Origin: Musa acuminata AAA Group
Lineage: Eukaryota; Streptophyta; Magnoliopsida; Zingiberales; Musaceae
Direction of reading: 5' to 3'
DNA length: 64,000 nt
Assembly: GCF_036884655.1 (NCBI RefSeq)
Contig: NC_088347.1
Coordinates: 17,159,501 to 17,223,500 of the forward strand
In this document: positions 1-11,516 of the stretch, in pieces
Numbering within the stretch: the first letter of the stretch is position 1
How the letters are laid out: every line of letters begins with the position of its first letter
Translations under genes and position numbers: made by a program
The notes under the pieces: generated by a model
What the model saw: the letters and a program-made list of their open reading frames with translations, nothing else
The model's database searches: none
Told to the model about the DNA's origin: nothing

Positions 1-748
1 GACCAAATAAGTGAAACTATCATGGCACAGTCTTCGAGACTATGTCAGGAAATGGTACCACCAGTCTGGCCAGTGGTACTGCCCAGACTCAGTCTCCAAG
101 ACTGTCTGGACGGTGGTACCACCCAGTGTCAGGCTATAGGCGATGGTACCGGTCGAACCCTGAAATTTTGGGGGTTTGAATTTTGGGCTCCAAATTTGAA
201 TCCATTTGAGGCCTATAAATATCTCAGCTATTCCTGCATGGATAAGAAAGAAATATTGAGCAAAACTCTATGATTCTAAAGTTGTAAACCTTAGAAAGTT
301 GAGTTTCCTCCTCCCAAAGCTTAGAGAGAGTTCTAAGAGAGGTGTAAGAGGGATACCTTGTAAAAGAGGGTTGTAAAAGGTTGTCTCCTAAACCTGTGAA
401 AAGGAGAAGAGGAGTGTAAAAGGATAGTTGGTCTTTGCCCATTAAAAGAAGACTGATAGTGGATGCCGATGGCCTCAACGGAAAAGGAATCGACGAAGTA
501 GATGTAAGTCACGACGACCGAACCACTATAATAATCTTGTTTGTGTTTCTCTTGTGCATTTTACTTTACTGCAAACCACTTTACTTGCTTTACATCCACT
601 AGACTCTTCCATATGCTTTCAAAGTTAATACCTTAATGAAATAGTTTTTCATCGGAAATGGATTTAATCACAACGAAGTTTTGAACCGACGTAATTTTTA
701 CCGCTGCACTAATTCACCCATCTCTAAGTGCTGACTCTTTTCCTAACA
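1..748 (+). mobile_element. 5' LTR (3' part only) of element 1, Sirevirus-type copia
   Basis: This is the downstream half of an LTR whose start lies before the window. It aligns by eye with 3955-5521, the 3' LTR of the same element. Visible parts are degenerate GGTACCACC-type symmetric motifs (about 48-150), a TATAAAT promoter box at 214-220, the GTAGGTCACGACGACCGAACCACT block, and the terminal ACTAATTCACC...CCTAACA end. The C-run at the end is interrupted here. Several differences from the 3' LTR show that this is an old insertion. Confidence 0.9.
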
Positions 749-762
749 ATTAGTATCAGAGC
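749..762 (+). other. Primer-binding site of element 1
   Basis: The sequence ATTAGTATCAGAGC directly follows the LTR end. It is one mismatch from the ATTGGTATCAGAGC site seen in the other copies, which matches the 3' end of initiator tRNA-Met, the usual copia primer. Confidence 0.85.
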
Positions 763-798
763 CACATTTTTCTTATTTAGTTTAATACCCAAAGAGAA

Positions 799-1730
799 AT
801 TGCTCTTTTCGGCTTTCAAGAGGGTCACTCTCTCATTCATCCTCCCTTTTTCAATGGGACAGACTACACTTATTGAAAAACTCGAATGAGAGTTTTCTTA
901 CTTTCTATTGATTTAAATTTATGTAATATGGTCGAAAACAGATTTAAAATGTCTTCTCTTCTAATGAACGATTGGAATGATTTGGAGAAGAAGACGTTTT
1001 CTCTAAATGCTAGAGTTATGAATGCTCTATTTTGCGCCTCAGACAAAAACGAATTTAATTGGGTTTCTTTGTGCGAAATGACTTTCGATATTTGGCACAT
1101 TCTTGAAACCACACACGAAGGCACTAGTAGATTAAAAGTTTCGAAGATTAATCTTTTAATACATGATTTTGAATTGTTTCATATAAAACCAAGTGAAATC
1201 ATTGTTGACATGTACACCTGTTTTACAGATGTCGTCAATGGTTTAAAAGCACTTGGTAGAAGTTTTTTGGATTTTGAACTTTTAAACAAGATTTTACGAT
1301 CGCTTTCTAAAAATTGGGATCCGAAAGTAACCGCAATACAAGAGCCAAAAGATCTTAATAATTTTCCACTTGAAGAACTTTTTGGTTCATTAATGACATA
1401 TGAAATGACACACAATGCACAAAACGAACTTGAGGACAACCTTCCAAAGAAGAGGAAGGATTTCGGACTTAGAACAATTGAAGACCACTCGAGCATAAGC
1501 TCAAGTGATGGTGAACTTGAACTCCTCACTTGCTATGAATGTAACAAACTTAAAAAAACATAACTACTTGCTATGAATGCAAGAAGGAAGCTCTTAAGGA
1601 CGAATCAAGCTCATCCGAAAACGAGGAGAAAATCAACAAAGACGATGTGGCAAACTACGCCTTAACGGCTTTCTACAATGAGGTAAACAACTCAAATGAA
1701 ACTCTCTTAGTTTACTTTGAAATTACTTGA
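799..1730 (+). pseudogene. gag (UBN2 type) pseudogene of element 1, no pol
   Basis: This was the copia Gag capsid precursor. The start codon is mutated (ATT at 799-801 where other copies have ATG) and the Trp codon of the YTYWK motif is TGA at 874-876. The longest open piece is 886-1563, about 225 codons, with the typical LNARVMNALFCA and THEGTSR motifs. The frame is lost near 1555-1563, in the tail where a zinc knuckle should be. Only CYECNK-like remains are present, without the His/Cys half. The tail ends in a FEIT-stop at 1728-1730, shared with every gag-only copy in the window. No protease, integrase or RT follows. Confidence 0.85.
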
Positions 1731-1764
1731 TGTTCTTCATGAGTTATTTTTAATTTAGTTTAAA

Positions 1765-1830
<66 letters not shown>

Positions 1831-3080
1831 TACATATTTAATGATATAATAAAAATATAAAAATAAAATAGGATCATGCTTATAATGTTAGTAATTTTGA
1901 AAATGATAATGAAAATTACATGTTTTATGATAAAGAAATAAAATGATTAGATTTAAATCTAATGATAATGTTATGTATATTTTTCAAGAAGAAATAATGT
2001 GCATCTTGATGATTTTTCAATTTTGTTTGAAAATATATTATGTTCAATGAAACCATGGTTGATATCTTAATGAAAATGTAATGATGATTTGAAAGCATGC
2101 TTAACGAGTTTATATTTCGAACTTATGCATGATAGTTTTAGCGATCTTTTGAAAGTTCTTTTTCGGTTTTAAAAATGATACATGTCTTGATTTGGCATAT
2201 ATGAAAAACTTGAGCATACTTATATGAAATCAATCATATGAATTGAAACACTAAAAATGGGAAAGCTTTTCTCCTAGAAAAATTTCTCTACTTTATTAAT
2301 TTTTCAAAAAAGATAGATTAATGAATATATCTATATTTTTTTTATGAATCTCTTGAAAATGATTTTGATTTGACGATTTGAATATGAATGAGTTTTATCT
2401 TGATTTTTTTAGATTTATAAATTGAGATTTCTTATGCTTTAAGTCAAGATTTTATATGCATGAATTGAAATCTTTTTCTCCTAAGTTTCTTTTATAATTT
2501 ACTAAAGAGAATATCTTTTTCAAAATTCATGACTTAAATTTTTTTTGAATATCTTTTATTATTTGATCTCTTAAGATTTTCTTTTGATTATTTAAGAGGA
2601 TGTTTTTCAAAAGAAATCATGCTTTTTGGTATTCACATGATCATATCTTTCATGATATGATTTTTATGCAGTTTCTTATATTCATCACCCAATTAATTTT
2701 TCTTGATGAGATGAAATGAATATGATGAAATAAAAATATGCATGAAATACAAATGAGAAATTATGATCATGCATAATAGGATGTAATGTAATTTGATATT
2801 TAGGTACCATCATAATTTAAAATGCTATGATTTGTTGCTAAATTGATGTATTATGAATGCTTGAGTATCTTGTATGATATGATGATAGATATATTGTTAG
2901 TATCATGCATAAAGTAAGGATAAAATGTAAAATTTTAAAATTGTGCATGTTTTAATTTAAAACTATTATGATGTACAAACATATTGAAAAAGGATTGATA
3001 CTTCAACTTTGTCATGTTTTAAAATTTTATTTAAAAAAAATGAATTACAACATTATATTCTTCCCTTCGTTTTGACAATG
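1731..3080 (+). other. Non-coding internal region of element 1
   Basis: AT-rich sequence between gag and the first polypurine tract. I see no reading frame with protein-like composition. In an autonomous relative, pol would follow gag; here it is absent. Related sequence occupies the same place in elements 3, 4, 6 and 7. Confidence 0.7.
1771..1826. repeat. (AT)28 microsatellite
   Basis: An uninterrupted AT dinucleotide run just after the gag remnant of element 1. It probably expanded after insertion, because the other copies lack it at this place. Confidence 0.95.
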
Positions 3081-3094
3081 ACAAAGGGGGAGAT
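3081..3094 (+). promoter_or_regulatory. Internal polypurine tract 1, element 1
   Basis: ACAAAGGGGGAGAT follows TTTTGACAATG. It is the first of three similar purine tracts before the 3' LTR. Multiple PPT copies are a described hallmark of Sireviruses. The same tract occurs in element 4 (24655), element 7 (about 53629) and inverted in elements 3 and 6. Confidence 0.75.
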
Positions 3095-3690
3095 AGCTAG
3101 CTTACTAACAAACTTACATAAGTCAATAAAATGCAAAAACTTACTTACTTCCTTGCACATCTAAAGAAAAGATGCAAACGTATAGCTTGCTTCATGTAAA
3201 ACATTGTATCTTGCTAGCTTGTCATCTTACATTATTCTTCAAAAACTTGCTAGCCTTCGTACTTCAAAGAGAAGTAACACTTGTCAAATTGCTAGCTTGT
3301 ATATTATAAAATAATATAAAATTTTGCTAGCTTGCACTTTGCAAAGGAAGCAGAAATGATACTTCTCAAAAGAGAAGAAAGAGCTTGCTATCTTGAAAAT
3401 CACTGGCTTGCCTATCTTAAGAAGCAAAAATACAAACATGCAAAATTTACAATCGTGCACATCTTTAAAATTAATGATGATTTGGTGATTATGCATGTTG
3501 TAAAGTGATAGAAAATTGCTAGCTTACACTTTCTAAAATGATGATAAATTTTGCTAGCTTGTATGTTGTAGAACATGCTATCTTACTACCTTGCATATCT
3601 AAAACTTGATAGCTTGCATATTCTAATATGATGTAGCACTTGCTAAATTTTTGCTAGCTTGCATGATGATAAAAATGGAGATTATGTTTA
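3095..3690 (+). repeat. Array of TTGCTAGCTTGCA-like boxes
   Basis: About a dozen imperfect copies of a short motif around GCTAGCTTG or GCTATCTTG, spaced 30-60 bp, often followed by AAGAAGCAAAA. The same type of array lies between the first and second purine tracts in elements 3, 4, 6 and 7, so it belongs to the element. Its role is unknown. Confidence 0.7.
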
Positions 3691-3736
3691 TTATGCAATG
3701 AGTTGAACTTGTATTTTTAAATATTTGAAAGTTACA

Positions 3737-3772
3737 CTTCTCCTTTTTGTTGATGACAAAGGAGGAGAAGTA
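3737..3772 (+). promoter_or_regulatory. Internal polypurine tract 2 within a hairpin, element 1
   Basis: ACTTCTCC and GGAGAAGT form inverted arms around TTTTTGTTGATGACAAAGGA. The tract ACAAAGGAGGAGAAG is the second PPT-like copy. The same arm structure is kept in elements 3, 4, 6 and 7. Confidence 0.7.
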
Positions 3773-3928
3773 TAATCATGTTATGCATGATGACGTGTTG
3801 CAAATATTCATGATGAATATTTGCAAGGACTTGAATTCAACTTGAATTCAAGGTTCTATCAATATGGCATATTGATAGGGCGAGTTTGTTTAAACTCCAA
3901 GAGTTTGTTTTAACTCCGTCATCAATTG

Positions 3929-3954
3929 GTTGTCATCATCAAAAAGGGGGAGAT
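3929..3954 (+). promoter_or_regulatory. Terminal polypurine tract, element 1
   Basis: AAAAAGGGGGAGAT abuts the 3' LTR start at 3955 and would prime plus-strand DNA. It is flanked by an inverted repeat: TCATCATCAAAA before it and TTTTGATGATGA inside the LTR (about 3969-3980). A PPT flanked this way is characteristic of Sireviruses. Confidence 0.85.
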
Positions 3955-5521
3955 TGTTGAATCTCGTATTTTGATGATGAAATCAATTGATAATTATTTA
4001 TGATTTAATCGACACTTTGAGTAATGCATGATGCTTTGATCAGGGAGAGACAATTAAAGCAGGAAGAATCATATTGAGCTGGAGGAAAAAATGTTAGAAG
4101 ATTGGACGTCGGGCTAGAGGATTGGTCGACGTATCGATAGAAGGATTCAGGCCATTGATTCGGGCATCGGGCCAAGAAGAGTGGATATTGCGCCATGGAT
4201 ATCGGAGTTGCGGAGGTCAACTGGCCGATTGGGCAATAGGCCGCAAGAGAGGACGATGCGCCAAATAATCGGACGAAGTGTCGATGGACCAATGACATGT
4301 CGGACAACATGATTCATGCTTAGTAATAATTATCTATATCAAAATGTGTTTTTATGTGTGCAGGATTAACTACGATAGCAAGGCATAAAGCAAAATGAAG
4401 TCTCAGAGTCAAGAACTCGATTTCGTTGGGAGTTCGAGAGTTTCGTCGGAAGTCCAAATGTTCGTCAGAAGTTCTATCATAATTGAGTGAGAAGTTCTAG
4501 AGTTTGCTAAAGAAGCTCATTGGAACTTTCTAAGAAGATCACCATGAAGTCTAGGAGCTTGCCGGGAGTCCATTGAAACATTACCGAGAGATCGTCGGAA
4601 GTTCGCCGGAAGATCGCCGGAAGAAACATAGACTGACTAACTTTGTTTAGCTTAGTAAATGTCTTAAAATTTGTAATTAGCACATAATAGGGATTAGAAT
4701 TGGGACAACCTAATTATGGATAGTTGGGCCAAGTTTAGGCTGTGTTGGGCTAAGAGAAAGGCCTAAATAGTGACCAAATAGGTGAAATCATCGTGGCACA
4801 GTCTCCGAGACTATGTCAGGTGGTAGTACCACCCAGACTCAGTCTCCAAGACTGTCTAGGCGGTGATATTGTCAGTCTAGGCCATGGTACCACCCAGTGT
4901 CAGGCTGCAGGCGGTGGTACCACCCGTACCCTGAAATTTCGGAGGTTTGAATTTTAGGCTCCAAATTTGAATCCATTTGGGGCCTATAAATACCCCAGCT
5001 ATTCCTGCATAGATAAGAAAGACATATTAACCAAAACCCTATGATTCTAAAGTTGTAAATCTTAGAAAGTTGAGTTCCCTCCTCCCAGAGCTTTGAGAGA
5101 GTTCTAAGAGAGGTGTGAGAGGGATACCTTGTAAAAGAGGGTTGTAAAAGGTTGTCTCATAAACCTATGAAAAGGAGAAGAGGGGTGTAAAAGGGTAGTT
5201 AGTCTTCGCTCATTGAAAGAAGACCGATAGTGGATGCTGGTAGCCTCGACGGAAGAGGAATCGGCGAAGTGGATGTAGGTCACAATGACCAAACCACTAT
5301 AAAAATCTAGTTTGTGTTTCTCTTGTGCAATTTACTTTACTGCAAACCACTTTACTTGCTTTACATCTATTATGCTCTTCCATACGCTTTCAAAGTTAAT
5401 ACCTTAATGAAACGGTTTTTAGTCAAAAATAGATTTAATCTCAACGAAGTTTTGAACCGACGTAATTTTTACCACTGCACTAATTCACCCCCCCCTCTTA
5501 GTGCCGACTCTTTTCCTAACA
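3955..5521 (+). mobile_element. 3' LTR of element 1 (1567 bp)
   Basis: Starts TGTTGAATCTCG at the terminal PPT and ends CCTAACA. In order it has a GC-rich block of GAAGTTCGCCGG-like repeats (about 4400-4625), symmetric GGTACCACC motifs (about 4815-4932), a TATAAATA box at 4984-4991, the conserved GTAGGTCACAATGACC block, and a C-run near 5488. It is directly followed by an inverted LTR fragment, so element 1 probably jumped into older Sirevirus debris. Confidence 0.92.
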
Positions 5522-5754
5522 ATATCCACTCTTCTTGGCCTGACGCCCAAATCCATGGCCCAAAGCTTTCTATCGATACGTCGACCGATCCTTTGGCCCG
5601 ACATCCAATCTTCTTACACGTTTTCCTCCGGCCCAACATGATTCTTCCTGCTTTAATTGTCTCTCCCTGATTGAAGCATCTTACGTCACTTAAAACACAG
5701 ATCAAATCATAAATACTATCAATTGGTTTCATCATCAAAATCTAAGATTCAACA
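5522..5754 (-). mobile_element. Truncated LTR (5' portion) in minus orientation
   Basis: The reverse complement of the first ~230 bp of a Sirevirus LTR. The LTR start TGTTGAATCTTAG is at 5754 on the minus strand, with the inverted-repeat half TCATCATCAAAA just inside. It breaks off at 5522 where element 1 ends, and is probably part of the sequence element 1 inserted into. Confidence 0.8.
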
Positions 5755-6238
5755 TAACTTACACAAGAATTTAGAGCAAAAAAGGAAGAAAACGCTGTTG
5801 TAATCTTGTGTGAACTCCTCTCAAACTCTAAGTGTTAGTGTGGTTTAAGAGAGGAGTAAGTGGGGGTGTAAAGGTTGTCTCCTAAGCCTGTCAAAAGGAG
5901 AATAGAGTTATAAGAAGGAGGTTGGTCTTTGCCTATTGAAGGAAGACAGTTAGTGGATACCGGTGGCCTCAACTGAAGAGGAATCGAGAGTGGATGTAGG
6001 TCACGATGACCGAACCACTAGAAAATCTGGTTTGCATTTCTACTTTGCTATTTGCATTTATTGCAAACTGCCATACTTCCTCATTACTTTAGCTACACAC
6101 TATTATAAATGTGTTTCAAGTTAACATCTTTCCGAAATCGATTTTAATCGAACGAAAGATTTTCGAACCGACGTAATTTTTTCTCCTACACTAATTCACC
6201 CACCCACCCCCCCCCTCTAGTGCCGACTCGATCTAACA
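5755..6238 (+). mobile_element. LTR fragment (3' portion), plus orientation
   Basis: Matches the downstream third of a Sirevirus LTR: AAAAAAGGAAGAAAACGC..., the GTAGGTCACGATGACCGAACC block, the C-run (about 6194-6214) and the end ATCTAACA at 6238. The upstream part is missing, and the adjacent inverted fragment shows rearrangement. Confidence 0.8.
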
Positions 6239-6718
6239 GTTGGTATTCGAGCCATGTTTTTCCTCGATCAAAGCTTCCTGTGTCACTCAAAACATAAATC
6301 AAATCATAAATACTATCAATTAGTTTCATTATCAAAATTCGAGATTCAATAGTATGTAATGTACCTTGATGATTTGAAGTTATGCGCAAAGTTATGTTGA
6401 TTTAAATTTTTTATGTTTTGGAATTATGCATGTTATGATATACCTTGATGATTTGAAATTATACATGCAATTCTCATGATTTTATAATAATAATATATGC
6501 AATGATATGCATATGAAGTAATGATTACTTTGATATGATGTGTTGCATATGATCACCATGATTCATGATTAAAATTATTTTGACTTGAATTCAAAGATAT
6601 TATGATTAGAAGGTTATCATTTTTTGAATTTAAGTTTATTTCAATATGACATATAGATAGAGGGAGTTTAGTTAAAACTCCGTCATCAATTAGTTGTCAT
6701 CATAAAAAAGAGGGAGAT
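6239..6718 (+). mobile_element. Rearranged internal remnant with terminal PPT
   Basis: A decayed primer site (GTTGGTATTCGAGCC, from 6239) is followed by an inverted copy of an LTR start (about 6264-6349), then by non-coding sequence typical of the element 3' end. It finishes with AAAAAAGAGGGAGAT just before the LTR start at 6719. All of gag is gone, so this is a heavily deleted Sirevirus copy. No gene is visible. Confidence 0.7.
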
Positions 6719-7261
6719 TATTGAATCCTGGATTTTGATGATAAAATCAATTGATAAGTTTATGATCTAATTAATATTTGAGAAAAGTGATGCAGGACTA
6801 ACTTCGATCATAAAAAGGTAAATCAATTGAAGTAGGAGAATCGAACGTTGAGCCGAAGTTAGAGATCGGGCATCGAGCCGGAAGGATTAGACATTACGCC
6901 AAGATCGGATATTGCGGGAGTCAACATGCCGATAGATCAGGCAATATGTTAAAGGAAAGAATGATGCACTAGGAGTTCAGATGAACCAATGATATGCCAG
7001 ACAAAATAGGATTCATGTTTTGTAATCGTTTGTGTCTTGATCGAAGTAGTTTAGGTTTTAATTAAGTTGGTTTTGGGTATAACTATGCCAACTTAATTAA
7101 AGGCCTATTAGGGTTGAATCAGAGCTGAATTACGCCTATTGGAAGGCCTATTCAGTGACCTATAGTTGGGTTAGGTAGTGGCACCACCAAACCAGGCGAT
7201 GAAACTGCTTGTGAGCTAGAAAGTACAAAGTGTATGTTTACGGAAGACTCGGTGGTGATAT
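6719..7261 (+). mobile_element. Degenerate 3' LTR fragment
   Basis: Begins TATTGAATCCTGG (TG mutated to TA) after a PPT. It follows the usual LTR order, including GTGCAGGACTAAC and a weak GTGGCACCACC motif near 7180, then breaks at 7261 where a second LTR start begins. There is no TATA box or C-run. Confidence 0.7.
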
Positions 7262-7394
7262 TGTTGAATCTCGAATTTTGATGATGAAACTAATTGATAG
7301 TGTTTATGATTTGATCTGTATTTTGAGTGATGTAGGAAGCTTCAATCAGGGAGAGACAATTAAAGCAGGAAGAATCATGTTGGGCCGGAGAAAA
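7262..7394 (+). mobile_element. LTR start fragment interrupted by a gypsy element
   Basis: TGTTGAATCTCGAATTTTGATGATGA begins a further Sirevirus LTR that stops at 7394, where a different LTR begins. The later part of a Sirevirus LTR resumes at about 10596, so these may be two halves of one LTR split by the gypsy insertion with later deletion. Confidence 0.7.
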
Positions 7395-7783
7395 TGTTAG
7401 GACTCTAGCTAGGAGAGTCTTAATAGAGAGGAGCATTCATGTTAAACTACATAGCCGACCCCTATTAAAGAGTTGGAAGAGGCCGGTAAGGATTAGAAAG
7501 TTATTTCTTGGAAAAGCATTAGGAGTTGTAAAGGAATAGGAGTGAGTCCTATTAGGAGAGAAGTTGTAATGGAATAGGAGTCTTGAGTAGGAGTCCTATT
7601 AGGAGTTAGGGTTTAGAAGCCTTATAAATAGCTATGTATTCATCCTCTTTTGATAAGCAATAGATGAATTTTTTCTGTAGCCTTTGAGCAGCAACTTGAA
7701 GGAAGGAGCCCCTATAGAGTTCCAAGGAGGCTGATCCCCTAAAGAGATCAACCCCAAGCTTAGATTCTACAATGGTTCTAACA
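7395..7783 (+). mobile_element. 5' LTR of a Ty3/gypsy element (389 bp)
   Basis: A short LTR that starts TGTTAGGACTCTAGC and ends GGTTCTAACA. It is followed at once by TCTGGTATTAGAGC (7784-7797), an initiator-Met type primer site. A TATAAATAG box is at about 7623. The sequence is unrelated to the Sirevirus LTRs around it. No matching 3' LTR is present. Confidence 0.8.
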
Positions 7784-8754
7784 TCTGGTATTAGAGCAGC
7801 GATCTTGCTGCTTTTGCTGCCATCCCTGCTGCCCACCACCAACTAAGCAATTCCCATAATTGCTCTTGATGCTGCCATCTCCACTGTCATCTTCTGTCGT
7901 AGATCAAATCAATCTAGTGTCGTCACCTCCAATTGCATCAGAGATCTGGTATTCTCCTAGCACTAATACCTTTTACTGCTGCAATCTTCCATTCAAAATA
8001 CCAACAAGAAGCCTTCTTATCTATCCTATGCTGCGAATTCCTTCCGTCGTAAAAGTTATCATCTTTGCAAATGAAGGATTGCTGCAGAAAATTTCAGCCG
8101 CATATTGTTGTCTTAACCGATCTATTGGCAATCCTTTTTGAACGAAATTTCTTATGCACTTCATAGATCATCATGGCTTCCATCTAAGATTGATCTATTA
8201 AGGAATTCATCTCTAAAAACATTCTTGTGTTACTGCAAATTTTTGTCGCAAGCCGCTGAAATTTTTCGACGAGAATTCTGCTATCGCAACTTGCACCAAT
8301 TTCCCTGCTGTTATACTACCAAAATTTTCTTGATTAAATTGGTCATCCTTGCTATTATATAAACTGGGATTTTGCTGTCAAATTCCCTCCACAAATCTCT
8401 CGATTTTTGCTGAAAATTTCATCGAGAAACTATTATTTCTTCGATGATAATTCTGCTCTTACAAGATAATACATACCTGCAACAACTTCCATTGATTTCT
8501 ATCAAACCTTTGCTGCCATTGACCATAGATCTAAAACTTTTTCCCTAACCTTCATCCACTATCATCACAGCTCTAAAACTCCACCAAACCACACCCTTAA
8601 ACTGCATCCAAAACAGACATAAAACAAGTCTAAACCGCAGCCTACATCCACCAATCCACCAACCCTTTCGACCATCACTTCTCTCAACCTATATATGCCT
8701 TTAACCCTACAATAAAAGAGAGATCATAACATCATAGATTTGAAGGCATATACT
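7784..8754 (+). other. Gypsy primer site and untranslated leader
   Basis: The primer site (7784-7797) is followed by about 950 bp rich in CT and short open frames without recognisable protein, up to the probable gag start at 8755. The small open frames at 7860-8362 look like chance frames. Confidence 0.6.
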
Positions 8755-10595
8755 ATGGCATCTGAGGAGGCAATCAATGCTAAATTCAAAGCCTTCAAGG
8801 CATGAATGAAGGATAAGATTCAAACTCTCTTTACCAAACTCAGTTTGGGCCGACCACTAAGCCCGAAGAAATCACATCAAGGAGAGAGCTCTGATCAATC
8901 ACACCAAGCATGATGAGATGACTTCCAAGAGAGGGGAAGCTCTATGATTGATCTCAACTATCCACACATGAGGGTGGACTTCCCTAGATGGGAAGAAGGA
9001 GACCCGATTGGTTGGATCTCGTGCGCAGAGTGATATTTTTGGTACCACAAAACTGCGGATGCATCTATGGTAGAAATTATGGCTATACATCTTTAAGGGG
9101 ATGTCATACAGTAGTTTAATAGATTTGAACACACTCATGGAGTCCTCTCATAATGAAAATTCAAAGAAGGACTGCTAATCCGCTTCAGACCAACCGATTA
9201 CGAGAACATTGACTGACAACTAGCAAAGATCCGATAAACCTCTACCATTCAGGAGTACCAAACTAGGTTTGAAAGGTTATCTAATCAAACTTGTGATTAG
9301 TCTGAAAAATAGCTATTGGAGACCTTTATTGAGGGCTTGAAGTCAGAGATCCTAGGAGAAGTTAAAGCGCGACAACCGTATATGCTTATGGCAGCCATCT
9401 CTTTCGCATGACTTCAAGACGAGCGATTGAACCATGAAGCTTGGAGGACTAGGGTCGCTCCTTGATCAGCAATACTAAAGCCCTCAGCCCCCCTATTGTC
9501 AACCAAGTCACTGCACCAAAAAGGTTGACAAGAGAAGAGCTTCGGGAGCGATCTGCGAAGGGGTTATGTTGGTACTACGACGAGCCATGGAGCCACAAGC
9601 ATCGCTGTAGAAAAGGGAGACTTCTTATGATTGAACTAGTAGAAGAAGAGGTCATTGAACATCTAGAAGAGAGCCTTGAACATGAAGAAGGAGATGTGAA
9701 AGAAGAGCCACAATCGACCGACGTTACAGTATATGCACTAGTCGGCTACTCAAACTCGCAAACGATGAAAGTTGGAGGCCTTCTTAAACAACAACCAATC
9801 ACTGTTCTCATCGACACGGGTAGCACTAATAACTTCCTAAATAGTAAGGCTGCTTCTCGGATGGTACTCCACATCGAAGATTGTAGAAAGTTGACGTAAA
9901 GGTCACCGACGGAAGAATCCTAAAGTGCGACCAAAGTTGTCCGCAGGTGAAACTATTACTACAAGACCAAGAAATTATCACCGACTTCTTCCTCCTACCA
10001 ATTGATGACTATGAGGACTTGCTTGGCATAGAATGGCTGATGACACTAAGTGATGTCTCTTGGAACTTCTCTAAATTAATTATGAAATTCTACTGCAAAG
10101 GCAAACAGATCATCCTACGTGGCAAGCACCGAAGCAATGTAACCACCGTTTCGACCTAACAAATAGAGAAAGTTTTGCATAAGGTAAATAGTGGCTTTTT
10201 TATGCATCTCCAACAGCAACCAAAGGGGAAGAAAATAGAAATTGAATATCAAAATCTTGCCCAATTGCTTGTTGAATTTACCGACATTTTTACGGAGTCG
10301 CACGGTCTTCCTCCTACTCAGCAACATGACCATCAGATTCGAATCCTTCCAAGCAAGCCACTAGTGAACACTCGGCCATACCAATATCCTCACCTCCAGA
10401 AGGATGAAATTGAAAAGATCGCAAAGAAGATGCTTGAAACAGGGGTGATTCGGCTAAGTCATAGCACAAATTCCTCATCGGGACTACTTATACGCAAGAA
10501 GGACGGAACTTGATGGATGTGCATCGACTACCGAGCTTTAAATGGGATCACCATCAAGGATAAGTACCCAATACCAGTGGTGGATGAACTTTTTG
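8755..10595 (+). pseudogene. Ty3/gypsy gag-protease-RT pseudogene, truncated
   Basis: Gag begins ATG at 8755 (MASEEAINAKFKAF) with a stop 17 codons in. Recognisable gypsy Gag segments follow to about 9450 with further stops. 9462-9899 encodes the end of Gag with a zinc-finger-like GLCWYYDEPWSHKHRC (second Cys replaced by Tyr), then the aspartic protease motif VLIDTGSTNNFL. 9947-10159 holds the EWLMTLSDVSWNF segment. 10175-10600 enters reverse transcriptase (QHDHQIRI, GVIRLS, RKKDGT-stop, then CIDYRALN). RT is cut off at about 10595, with no palm YxDD, RNase H or integrase. The short LTR suggests a Reina/CRM-type chromovirus, but that is tentative. Confidence 0.82.
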
Positions 10596-11516
10596 AAGTT
10601 CGCCAAAAAATCGTCGAAAGCTCGCTGGAAGAATAATTGACATACCGAACCAAGATTACTTAGTTAATGTCTTAAATTATCGTAGTTAGACCTTAAGTTG
10701 AGCTAGGATTGGGAGATAATCCTACTAACTCAGTTAGGGGCCAATTGGGCTCTTAACAGGGCTGAACTAGGTCAGTTGAACAGCCCATTCAGCACCTAAA
10801 GTCACGGTCGGCGGTGGCACCACTTAGTGACTCAGTCTCCCAGGTGGTTTGGGCGGTGGTACCGCTAGCAGCTAATGCTGCCAAGCAATCGTACCACCTA
10901 GTGTCAATCTACAAGCGGTAGTACTGCCCAATAATAGCGGTAGTACCGCCAGTACCCCGAAATCCGGCGATGTGACACTTTTTGGCTCCAATTCTAAAGC
11001 CATTGGGATATATAAATACCCCACCCTTTTCTGCATGAAAGGGTACGAAAGTGTGAAAAATATCTTGAAATCTTGGAGTGTTAAAGGTATTATAAGAGTG
11101 CAAAGAGTCCTCCATTTCTAGTGTTATGATCATTCAAGAGAGGTGTGAGGCTTGTAACAGTTATCTCTAAACCCATCAAAAGGAGAAAGTTTGTAAAGAG
11201 GTGGTTGGTCTTCGCCTATTGAAGGAAGACCATTAGTGGACGTCGGTGACCTTGATGGAGGAGGAATCAAAAGTGGATGTAGGTCACAAAAACTGAACCA
11301 CTATGAATTCTGGTTTGCATTTTTATTATTGTCATTTACTTACTTTGCAATTGTTTCACTTCCTCCTTACTTAGCTTTTACTACCCTTATGAATGAACAC
11401 GCTTTCAAACTATCTTCCGAAATCGATTTTTATTTAACATACTAAGATTTTAAACTGATGCTTTTATCTGTTGCACTAATTCACCCTCCCTCTCTTAGTG
11501 CCGACTCGATCTAACA
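10596..11516 (+). mobile_element. Sirevirus LTR, 3' two-thirds
   Basis: Joined to gypsy RT at a GAAGTTCGCC microhomology. Has symmetric motifs (about 10815-10960), a TATAAATACCCC box near 11010, the GTAGGTCACAAAAAC block and the ending ATCTAACA. No primer site follows, so this is a solo LTR remnant or a broken one paired with 7262-7394. Confidence 0.82.

Noticed and set aside
5314..5670. A 118-codon plus-strand open frame
   Set aside because: It spans the end of the element 1 LTR and the adjoining inverted LTR fragment, so it is a junction frame of non-coding LTR sequence.
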